5,819 bases of DNA from Peptostreptococcaceae bacterium (lineage in GTDB: Bacteria; Bacillota_A; Clostridia; Peptostreptococcales; Acidaminobacteraceae). A model generated the notes under the pieces. The model was not told where the DNA came from. It made no database searches and saw only the letters and a program-made list of their open reading frames with translations. Positions 1-5,819 of the stretch are shown in pieces. The stretch covers positions 1 through 5,819 of the forward strand of contig JABXKX010000083.1 in the NCBI GenBank assembly GCA_013619035.1, given 5' to 3'. The position numbers were made by a program, and so were the translations under genes. Numbering within the stretch: the stretch's first letter is position 1; each line of letters opens with the position of its first letter.

Positions 1-40
1 TAAAATATAACTTATAAGATAACAAATGATTTCAAAGAGT

Positions 41-46
41 GAGAGG
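41..46 (+). promoter_or_regulatory. Ribosome binding site that sets the CapA-like start
   Basis: GAGAGG lies 7 bases before the ATG at 54, which is normal spacing. It overlaps the region just after the alternative in-frame GTG at 39 and therefore cannot serve that codon. This favours translation from 54, giving a protein that opens directly with the first beta strand of the metallophosphatase domain. Confidence 0.75.
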
Positions 47-53
47 ATGTTTT

Positions 54-1190
54 ATGAGAATATTAATAGCTGGCGATTTGGTACCAACAGAAAACAACTG
101 TATTCTTTTTGAAAATGGTAGTATTGAAGAACTTCTAGGTAGAGAACTTCTAAATCTATGGTTGAGTGCTGATATAAGACTGTTTAATTTGGAAACGCCT
201 CTAACAGATAATGAAACCCCTTTACAGAAAAATGGGCCGAATTTAAGAGCTGATAAGAAGACAATTGAAGGCATCAACCAGTTATTGCCTACAGTGGTCT
301 CACTTTCTAATAATCATATTTTAGATCAGGGAATTGAAGGGTTACATACAACGACCAGCTTGTTAGAAGATTACGGTTTAAATTATGTAGGAGTTGGTGA
401 TAATTTAGATACAGCAAGTGAATCTTATATGATTCAAATAGGTGATAAACGAATAGGCGTTTATGCCTGTTGTGACTATGAGTTTTCAGTAGCAACAACC
501 GATGACGCTGGAGCCAATCCTTTTAATCCTTTAGAGAGTTTGATGCATATATCAGAGTTAAAGAATCAAGTCGATTACGTGATTGTTTTATATCACGGTG
601 GCACTGAAGAATATAGATATCCAACGCCGAATGAACAAAAGATCTGTAGAAAAATGGTGGTAAGTGGTGCTGATATTGTAGTTGCTCAACACAGTCACTG
701 CATTGGTGCTCATGAGTCCTATAAAACATCAGAGATTGTATATGGACAAGGAAACTTTATATTTGATATGTCTGAGAGTCCATACTGGGCAACCAGTATT
801 TTGGTAGAGGTCATATTAGAAGAAAAAGTTGAGATCAACTATCATCCAATTGTTAAGAAAAAACATGTGATTAGACTGGCTCAGAACGATCGGAAGCATG
901 AAATCCTACAGCAATTTGAATCAAGATCAAAAGACATTTTGATACCTGGAGTAATAGATGAAAAATACAATGCGTATTCTGACATGTTTATTGATGAATA
1001 TTTAAGGAGTTTGGCTGGGTTTGGCAAATGGTTTTCGAGAATCGACAGACATTTGTTTTCGGGAAAACTCATTGGGAAACATTATAGAAAGAAATACCTG
1101 ATGTTACAAAACTATCTAGAATGTGATGCACATAGAGAGTTGTTAGTTTATGGAATAAAAAGAAGGAAAGCATCTTTAGAGGAAAGTTGA
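54..1190 (+). CDS. CapA-like protein (PGA_cap / calcineurin-like metallophosphatase fold), no export signal
   Basis: This 378-residue protein belongs to the CapA family, named for capsule poly-gamma-glutamate synthesis proteins, which have a calcineurin-like metallophosphatase fold. The motifs appear in family order: GD at residues 7-8, NLE at 45-47, SNNH at 85-88 followed by LDQG, HGG at 181-183, HSHC at 213-216 and GQGNF at 231-235. These are the expected metal-binding and core positions. Residues from about 260 to the end form a basic, probably helical extension. The start is the ATG at 54, preceded by GAGAGG at 41-46. A GTG at 39 in the same frame would add five residues but has no ribosome site of its own. 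The first beta strand begins at residue 2, so there is no signal peptide or membrane anchor, unlike the membrane-anchored PgsA/CapA of Bacillus; the protein should be cytoplasmic. No CapB or CapC homologue is in the window, so polyglutamate synthesis is not supported. The exact reaction is unknown. Family assignment is confident; function is not. Confidence 0.88.
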   Translation: MRILIAGDLVPTENNCILFENGSIEELLGRELLNLWLSADIRLFNLETPLTDNETPLQKNGPNLRADKKTIEGINQLLPTVVSLSNNHILDQGIEGLHTTTSLLEDYGLNYVGVGDNLDTASESYMIQIGDKRIGVYACCDYEFSVATTDDAGANPFNPLESLMHISELKNQVDYVIVLYHGGTEEYRYPTPNEQKICRKMVVSGADIVVAQHSHCIGAHESYKTSEIVYGQGNFIFDMSESPYWATSILVEVILEEKVEINYHPIVKKKHVIRLAQNDRKHEILQQFESRSKDILIPGVIDEKYNAYSDMFIDEYLRSLAGFGKWFSRIDRHLFSGKLIGKHYRKKYLMLQNYLECDAHRELLVYGIKRRKASLEES

Positions 1191-1195
1191 GGCGG
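1189..1195 (+). promoter_or_regulatory. Weak, tightly spaced ribosome binding site overlapping the upstream stop
   Basis: The sequence between the CapA-like stop (TGA, 1188-1190) and the GT2 ATG at 1197 is only GGCGGT. The best anti-Shine-Dalgarno match, GAGG at 1189-1192, overlaps the stop codon and sits just 4 bases from the start. A second candidate, AGAGG at 1178-1182, is 14 bases away. Neither is ideal, so translation of the glycosyltransferase probably depends on ribosomes finishing the upstream gene. Confidence 0.45.
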
Positions 1196-1196
1196 T

Positions 1197-2177
1197 ATGT
1201 CAGATATAAAAGTCAGTGTTGCAATGTTGGTTTATAACCATGAAAAATATTTACGAGAAGCCATTGATGGTGTTTTGATGCAGAAGACAGATTTTGATAT
1301 AGAATTGCTGATAAATGATGATGCTTCGACGGATGGTTCAACTGCAATTATCAAAGAATATGAAAACAAATACCCGGCAATCGTAAAACCCATTTATCAG
1401 ACAGAGAATCAATATTCCAAAGGGATTAGAATCAGCTGGCAGTTTAATTATCCAAGGGTCAAAGGACAATATGTTGCTTTATGTGAAGGTGATGATTATT
1501 GGACCGATAAAAACAAGCTGCAGAAGCAAGTCGATTACCTGGATAACCATTTGGACTGTTCGATGTGTTTCCATGCGGGTGATGAAGTGAATGAAAAGAG
1601 TGAGGTTACCAATATCATCAAACCTTTTTTGGGTGAAAAAGACTGTGATATGACGGATGTTGTCTTAGGTAAAGTCTCTTGTATCACGGCATCCATGGTG
1701 TATAGAGCAAATTTCCCTTTGTTATTACCGTCTTTTATGAAAGGCAGTAAAGTCGGAGATTATCCTATGAAAATATTGTTGTCGAGTAAAGGAAAACTAC
1801 ACTATCTGCCTTTTAAAATGGCAGCTTATAGATGTGGACATCCCGGTTCGTGGACTGTTTTGACTTTCAATTCGGCTGATTCACATAAAAAACAAGAGGA
1901 ATTGTTAAAATCAACAGTAGAAATGCTTGAACGGTTCAATGAGTATTCCGATCATCATTATGAAGAAATCTTGTACCAGGAGATAGAGTGGTTGAAATTA
2001 GAGGATTTAAGCAAGAAAGAAAATCGAATTCAACTGAGAAGCAGAATTAGAAATGGCGAGTTCAAACTAAAACTATCCAAAATAAATAGATGTGCAAAAG
2101 TGAAACTGTATTTTATGTTATATCTTCCAGTGCTGGTTGAGGGGATAAGAAGTATAAAACGTAAGGTGTATCACTAG
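1197..2177 (+). CDS. Family 2 glycosyltransferase (GT-A fold), surface polysaccharide assembly
   Basis: This 326-residue protein is an inverting GT2 glycosyltransferase that would transfer a sugar from a nucleotide donor to a lipid-linked glycan at the inner membrane face. The GT-A domain starts at once with VSVAMLVYNHEKYL (residues 6-19). The nucleotide-binding acidic motif NDDASTDGS is at 40-48, and the metal-binding region EGDDYWTD is at 97-104. GDYP at 187-190 is a plausible catalytic-base region, and YRCGHPGSW at 211-219 matches the YR-x-H-x-G motif often seen late in this subfamily. The C-terminus has a hydrophobic stretch (about 304-314) flanked by lysines and arginines, which could hold the enzyme on the membrane. 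Length is normal for a single-domain GT2. The gene begins 6 bases after the CapA-like stop, so the two are probably co-translated. Donor and acceptor sugars cannot be predicted. A start further inside would remove the first beta strand, so the ATG at 1197 is chosen. Confidence 0.92.
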   Translation: MSDIKVSVAMLVYNHEKYLREAIDGVLMQKTDFDIELLINDDASTDGSTAIIKEYENKYPAIVKPIYQTENQYSKGIRISWQFNYPRVKGQYVALCEGDDYWTDKNKLQKQVDYLDNHLDCSMCFHAGDEVNEKSEVTNIIKPFLGEKDCDMTDVVLGKVSCITASMVYRANFPLLLPSFMKGSKVGDYPMKILLSSKGKLHYLPFKMAAYRCGHPGSWTVLTFNSADSHKKQEELLKSTVEMLERFNEYSDHHYEEILYQEIEWLKLEDLSKKENRIQLRSRIRNGEFKLKLSKINRCAKVKLYFMLYLPVLVEGIRSIKRKVYH

Positions 2178-2196
2178 TCTATCAAGGAGTGACGGT

Positions 2197-3651
2197 ATGG
2201 AAAATCAAAAAACTAGATTATTAGTGATAACGTCGCTCTTTTGGAAAATGCTTGAAAGAAGTGGTACACAGGGCATACAATTCATTCTTCAAATCATTTT
2301 GGCGAGACTTCTTTTGCCAAAGGATTATGGTTTGGTCGCTTTGGTTTCAATATTCATCGTCATTGCCAATGTGTTTGTACAAAGTGGTTTCAGTAAAGCG
2401 TTGGTTCAAAAAAAGGATGCTGATGATTTGGATTTTTCATCTGTTTTTTATTTGAGTCTACTGGTGGCAGGCGTTATTTATATCATACTATTTATGTTAG
2501 CACCCGTGATAGCTGACTTCTATAGTATGCCTAAGATTACTCCAGTCTTTAGAGTCTTGTCGATCACTTTATTTACAGGAGCAATTTACTCGGTTCAAAA
2601 TGCAATAATTGCCAGAAGAATGGCTTTTAAAAAATTATTTTTAAGCAGTGTCGGCTCCATCATTATTTCTGGTGGCATTGGTATAACCGTTGCATACAAA
2701 GGTTACGGGGTATGGGCCTTGGTCGCTCAGCAGCTGATCAATACCATTTTGATGGTGGTTTTTTTGTGGTTTACGATTGATTGGAGACCGAAAGCCTTGT
2801 TTTCAATTTCAAGAGTCAAATCGTTATTTGGATTTGGATGGCGCATTTTGGTTTCGTCGTTAATCGATTCTTTTTATAGAAATCTGAAAAGCCTTATTAT
2901 CGGAAAAATATACAGAGCGGATATGCTGGGGTATTTCAATCGGGGTAAACAGTTCCCGGAACTGCTTGTGACCAATATCAACGGTTCTATCCAATCGGTT
3001 TTATTTCCTACATTAGCGAGCAATCAAGATGATACAGTGCGTGTGAAAGCAATCGTAAGACGTTCCATCGTAACCAGTGCATTTGTGATCTTTCCGATGA
3101 TGATTGGATTGGCGGTGACTTCGGAAGCGTTGATCAGTATCATTTTGACGGATAAATGGTTACCCAGTGTGCCGTTTGTACAGATTTTTTGTATAACTTA
3201 TGCGATTTGGCCTATACATACAGCCAATTTACAGGCGATTAATGCCCTCGGTAGAAGCGACATTTTTCTAAAACTTGAAATCATAAAAAAAGTGATTGGT
3301 ATGATCATTTTAATCATCTCGATTCAAGGTGGCATTTATGCCATTGCATTTGGCGGTGTTGTAAGCGGTGTGATTTCATCTTTTATCAATGCTTATCCAA
3401 ACAAGAAGTTGTTAGATTACAGTTACCGTGAACAAATGAGAGATATTCTACCATCATTTTTAATTGCGTCATTAATGGGTATATTGGTATATAGTGTTCG
3501 TCTGCTGGAGTTGACGGAAGTGGTCACGTTGTTGATTCAAATACCGGTTGGCATCATTATCTATATCGCTTTATCTATATTGTTTAAACTGGAATGTTAT
3601 GTTTATCTGGTCAGTACAATCAGAACTTTCTTTAAGAAAGAGAGGTCTTAA
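2197..3651 (+). CDS. Wzx-type lipid-linked oligosaccharide flippase (MOP superfamily, polysaccharide transporter class)
   Basis: This 484-residue polytopic membrane protein looks like the WzxC/TuaB branch of polysaccharide transporters in the MOP superfamily. Such proteins flip undecaprenyl-pyrophosphate-linked repeat units from the cytoplasmic to the outer face of the membrane. Evidence is the amino-terminal signature around residues 16-65 (GIQFILQIILARLL followed by LPKDYGLVAL), then NVFVQSGFSKALVQKK at 58-73, and a series of about a dozen to fourteen hydrophobic segments. Examples are at 86-106, 152-166, 172-193, 291-306, 366-395, 418-433 and 442-463. ARRMAFKKL at 139-147, a cytoplasmic-loop-like segment, and DMLGYFNRGKQFPELL at 242-257 are also typical of this branch. 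The length is usual for the family. AAGGAG at 2184-2189 lies 7 bases before the ATG. The stop shares a base with the next start (TAATG, 3649-3653), implying translational coupling. Substrate specificity cannot be predicted. I give no gene symbol because wzx naming depends on the polymer. Confidence 0.93.
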   Translation: MENQKTRLLVITSLFWKMLERSGTQGIQFILQIILARLLLPKDYGLVALVSIFIVIANVFVQSGFSKALVQKKDADDLDFSSVFYLSLLVAGVIYIILFMLAPVIADFYSMPKITPVFRVLSITLFTGAIYSVQNAIIARRMAFKKLFLSSVGSIIISGGIGITVAYKGYGVWALVAQQLINTILMVVFLWFTIDWRPKALFSISRVKSLFGFGWRILVSSLIDSFYRNLKSLIIGKIYRADMLGYFNRGKQFPELLVTNINGSIQSVLFPTLASNQDDTVRVKAIVRRSIVTSAFVIFPMMIGLAVTSEALISIILTDKWLPSVPFVQIFCITYAIWPIHTANLQAINALGRSDIFLKLEIIKKVIGMIILIISIQGGIYAIAFGGVVSGVISSFINAYPNKKLLDYSYREQMRDILPSFLIASLMGILVYSVRLLELTEVVTLLIQIPVGIIIYIALSILFKLECYVYLVSTIRTFFKKERS

Positions 3652-4847
3652 TGAAAAAAATACTTTTATTGGGAGGATCGACTCAGCAGATTGTTGCGAT
3701 AGAATATGCAAAAAAACAGGGGTACTATACGGTATTATGTGATTATCTTAAGGACAATCCTGGTCAATACCAGTCAGATAAGTTTTATTTGGTCAGTACA
3801 ACGGACAAAGAAGCGGTATTGGAAGTCGCTATTCAGGAAGAGATCGATGCCATTGTCGCTTATGCCTCTGACCCGGCAACACCGACTGCAGGATTTGTAG
3901 CAGAAAAGCTCAATTTGCCAAGCAATCCATATCAGTCAATAATGACATTGGCTTATAAACATAATTTTAGAAGATTTCTTACTGAAAATAATTTCAACTG
4001 TCCAAAGTGGGGAGATTTCTACGACTTTGACAGTGCCAAAAAAGCTTTGCATCAGTTCAAGTTTCCATTGTTTTTAAAACCTGTAGATTCCTCGGGCAGT
4101 AAAGGGATTACCCAATTGAAGTCGGAGGAAGCTTTTGAAGAAGCGTTTGAGCTTGCATTGTCTCATTCCAGATCAAAACATGTGATTATTGAGGAATGTA
4201 TTTTGAAATCACATCGGTATATGGTAGGTGGCGACTGTTTCATTCTAAATGGGAAAGTTGAATATTGGGGTCTGTTAAATACTTATAGAGATGAAATGGT
4301 TGATCCGTTGGTACCCACAGGTGCCAGTTATCCTGTGGAGATATCATCATCTGATGTATCAAGAGTTCATGAGGAAATAGAAAAGATGGTTGATTTATTG
4401 GATCTTCAATTTGGAGGCTTCAATATTGAACTGTATTTTGATAAAACTGAAGCGCTTTTTATGATCGAATTTGGACCGAGAAATGGTGGCAATATGATTC
4501 CGGATCTTTTGAAAATGGCCACGGGTGTGGATATGACGGCTGCAGCTGTAGAGGCTGCTTTAGGACATACTGACATAATCTTAAAAGCCAGACCGAGTCA
4601 TGGATTTTATGCCACTCATATATTGCATTCATCTCAATCGGGTGTCTTAAAAGCCATTCAATACAGTGAGAGACTTTCAAGTTGTATTGTTGATGCGGTT
4701 CTGTATAAAAAAGAAGGTGATCCTATTGAATACTTTGATGCATCCAATAAAGCATTAGGTGTGCTAATGATGAAGTTTGATTCTAAATCTGAAATGGATG
4801 AGATATTGGAGAACATCAATAAAGAAATTTTTATCTTATTGGAGTAG
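3651..4847 (+). CDS. ATP-grasp carboxylate ligase-like enzyme (complete)
   Basis: This 398-residue protein has the architecture of carboxylate-amine ligases in the ATP-grasp superfamily (biotin carboxylase / PurK / CarB-like). These form an acyl-phosphate from a carboxylate and ATP and then join it to a nucleophile. An N-terminal Rossmann-like pre-ATP-grasp domain opens with KKILLLGGSTQQ (residues 2-13). The ATP-grasp domain starts near K103. FLKPVDSSGSKG at 141-152 supplies the nucleotide-binding lysine K143 and the glycine-rich loop, and IIEE at 179-182 is the adenine/ribose-contacting strand. FNIELYF (257-263, E260) and IEFGPRNGG (272-280, with E273, R277 and N278) carry the likely magnesium and phosphate ligands. 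All key catalytic positions are present, so it is probably active. The C-terminal region from about 310 resembles the biotin-carboxylase-like closing domain. It starts on the flippase stop codon, with AGAGG at 3641-3645 as ribosome site. The substrate is unknown; an amide-forming modification of the polysaccharide precursor is inferred from context. Confidence 0.87.
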   Translation: MKKILLLGGSTQQIVAIEYAKKQGYYTVLCDYLKDNPGQYQSDKFYLVSTTDKEAVLEVAIQEEIDAIVAYASDPATPTAGFVAEKLNLPSNPYQSIMTLAYKHNFRRFLTENNFNCPKWGDFYDFDSAKKALHQFKFPLFLKPVDSSGSKGITQLKSEEAFEEAFELALSHSRSKHVIIEECILKSHRYMVGGDCFILNGKVEYWGLLNTYRDEMVDPLVPTGASYPVEISSSDVSRVHEEIEKMVDLLDLQFGGFNIELYFDKTEALFMIEFGPRNGGNMIPDLLKMATGVDMTAAAVEAALGHTDIILKARPSHGFYATHILHSSQSGVLKAIQYSERLSSCIVDAVLYKKEGDPIEYFDASNKALGVLMMKFDSKSEMDEILENINKEIFILLE

Positions 4848-4872
4848 ATAGAAAGAACTATGTGAATTGCTT

Positions 4873-4879
4873 AAGGAGG
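4873..4879 (+). promoter_or_regulatory. Strong ribosome binding site for the second ATP-grasp gene
   Basis: AAGGAGG is a near-perfect Shine-Dalgarno sequence 8 bases before the ATG at 4888. It fixes the start of the truncated last gene and, together with the 40-base gap, means this gene need not rely on coupling to the one before. It is the best ribosome site in the window. Confidence 0.85.
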
Positions 4880-4887
4880 GTGACGCA

Positions 4888-5819
4888 ATGTTAGATCATG
4901 CAAATATTTTAATATTTCCAGCGGGTTCTGAAAGTGCCATGAATATCTATGATGCTTTAAAGTATTATACTCAATTCAATGTATTTGGTGCGTCTAGTCA
5001 GTCAGATCACGCGGAGTTTGTGTTTCCTAAATCACAGTTATATATTGGCGATTTATATATTTATGAGACATCTTTTATTGATAAGTTTAATGAGGTGATA
5101 AAAACATTTGAGATTACACATGTGATACCGACACATGATATTATCGCGAGTTTTCTAACCAAATATTGTGATTCTATTAATGCAACAATCATCTCCTCAC
5201 CATATGATACTGCACGGATTGCAGAAAATAAAAGATTTACGTATGAAGCTTTAAAGGGAAAAGCCTTTTATCCAATTGTTTATGAAACGGTTGAAGAGAT
5301 AACAGAGTACCCTGTTTTTATAAAGCCTTATATCGGCGTTGGATCAAGGGGAGCCGTTAAGGTTGAAAATCAAGAGAGTTTATTAAAACTATTGGAAAAG
5401 GATTCAGAGGTACTGATTAGTGAATTTTTACCCGGCGAAGAAATTACGATAGAGTGTTTTACTGATAGAAAAGGTGACCTTTTGATTTCAGAACCTCGAA
5501 GTCGAGATAGAATTACAAATGGCATAACCTATCGTACTAAACGGGCTAAGAAATATGAAGAAGTTGATGATATCGCCAAAGCTTTAAATGGGTGTTTTAT
5601 TTTTAGAGGTGCATGGTACTTTCAAGTGAAGAAAAGTATAGAGGGACATTTTAAGCTTCTTGAAATTTCAGTGAGGGAATCTGGAACGATGTCCTTCTAT
5701 CGACAGTTGGGTATTAATTTTTCAGCTCTTTCGGTATTGGATGCGATGAATTATGACCTTCAGATACTGTTTAATGATTATAATTTAGTGTTGGATAAAA
5801 GGGTAATGAGCTATTACCG
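4888..5819 (+). CDS. Second ATP-grasp enzyme, CarB-like, 3' end cut by window edge (partial)
   Basis: An open frame of 310 codons runs from ATG at 4888 to the window edge with no stop, so the gene is partial at its 3' end. The N-terminal 110 residues form a Rossmann-like pre-ATP-grasp domain (NILIFPAGSESAMNIYDAL at 6-24). The segment AENKRFTYEAL (112-122) leads into the ATP-grasp fold. PVFIKPYIGVGSRG at 142-155 provides K146 and the glycine-rich loop, and LISEFLPGEEITIECF (176-191) is the typical strand-turn-strand that follows. FQVKK (245-249) with Q246, then LLEISVRESG (257-266) with E259 and R263, replace the usual Q...EINPR metal-binding motif; the asparagine is a serine here. QLGINFSALSVLD after this resembles the CarB-like 'G-V-N' helix. 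It shares only fold-level motifs with the ATP-grasp gene just before it, so it is not a recent duplicate. Role inferred: acyl-phosphate-forming ligase acting on a polysaccharide building block. Substrate unknown. Confidence 0.85.
   Translation, partial: MLDHANILIFPAGSESAMNIYDALKYYTQFNVFGASSQSDHAEFVFPKSQLYIGDLYIYETSFIDKFNEVIKTFEITHVIPTHDIIASFLTKYCDSINATIISSPYDTARIAENKRFTYEALKGKAFYPIVYETVEEITEYPVFIKPYIGVGSRGAVKVENQESLLKLLEKDSEVLISEFLPGEEITIECFTDRKGDLLISEPRSRDRITNGITYRTKRAKKYEEVDDIAKALNGCFIFRGAWYFQVKKSIEGHFKLLEISVRESGTMSFYRQLGINFSALSVLDAMNYDLQILFNDYNLVLDKRVMSYY

Noticed and set aside
1..53. Promoter-like AT-rich stretch with TATAAG at 13-18 before the first gene
   Set aside because: The matching -35 box would fall outside the window, and TATA-like hexamers are common by chance in such AT-rich sequence. 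The segment could equally be the gap after an upstream operon gene.
2252..2455. Short plus-strand frames overlapping real genes (also 3548-3742 and 3706-3900)
   Set aside because: They are out-of-frame readings of the flippase and ATP-grasp genes, whose own frames carry clear conserved motifs.
3626..3640. Inverted repeat CTTTCTTTAAGAAAG just before the ribosome site of the first ATP-grasp gene
   Set aside because: The arms are short and A/T-rich, and the usable stem is about 5 pairs. It lies inside the flippase coding end, does not include the ribosome site, and has no following T-run, so neither a terminator nor a regulatory hairpin is supported.
4459..4680. Minus-strand open frame inside the first ATP-grasp gene, and similar small minus-strand frames at 32-277, 307-498, 523-729 and 881-1072
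   Set aside because: All are antisense to well-supported genes, lack ribosome sites that I can see, and have translations with no recognisable family features.
4848..4887. The 40-base gap between the ATP-grasp genes as a possible terminator or promoter
   Set aside because: There is no GC-rich stem followed by T residues and no convincing -35/-10 pair. It holds little more than a strong ribosome binding site.
3651..5819. The two ATP-grasp genes as a split or frameshifted single gene
   Set aside because: Each has its own complete N-terminal domain, its own start with a ribosome site, and its own full set of ATP-grasp motifs, so they are two separate enzymes.

Overview
The window is a stretch of an AT-rich bacterial chromosome carrying five co-directional plus-strand genes packed like an operon. 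The AT-richness, strong purine-rich ribosome binding sites (AAGGAG/AAGGAGG type), standard stop codons (TGA ends the first gene, TAG and TAA end others) and the look of the proteins point to a low-GC Gram-positive (Bacillota), perhaps a clostridial or related lineage. I cannot name the genus from the sequence.

Layout. Positions 1-53 are a short AT-rich leader or the end of an intergenic region. Then come: a CapA-like metallophosphatase-fold protein (54-1190), a family 2 glycosyltransferase (1197-2177), a Wzx-type polytopic flippase of the polysaccharide-export class (2197-3651), an ATP-grasp enzyme (3651-4847), and a second, clearly different ATP-grasp enzyme (4888 to the right edge, where it is cut off with no stop). 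Gaps between genes are 6, 19, -1 (TAATG overlap) and 40 bases. I see no terminator or internal promoter, so one transcript is likely. No gap exceeds 300 bases. I see no RNA gene, mobile element, CRISPR array or minus-strand gene.

How it fits together. A GT2 enzyme plus a Wzx flippase is the core signature of a surface-polysaccharide locus (capsule, exopolysaccharide or teichuronic-acid-like polymer). The GT2 would add a sugar to a lipid-linked repeat unit on the inner face of the membrane, and Wzx would flip the unit outward. The accompanying genes are less routine: a CapA-like protein with no export signal, and two unlike ATP-grasp ligases in tandem. ATP-grasp enzymes typically activate a carboxylate as an acyl-phosphate and join it to an amine or another nucleophile. 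The trio suggests that the polymer, or a precursor of it, carries an amide-linked group such as an amino acid. That last step is inference; the substrates cannot be read from the sequence. The polymerase (Wzy), initiating transferase and regulators are not in this window and presumably lie outside it.
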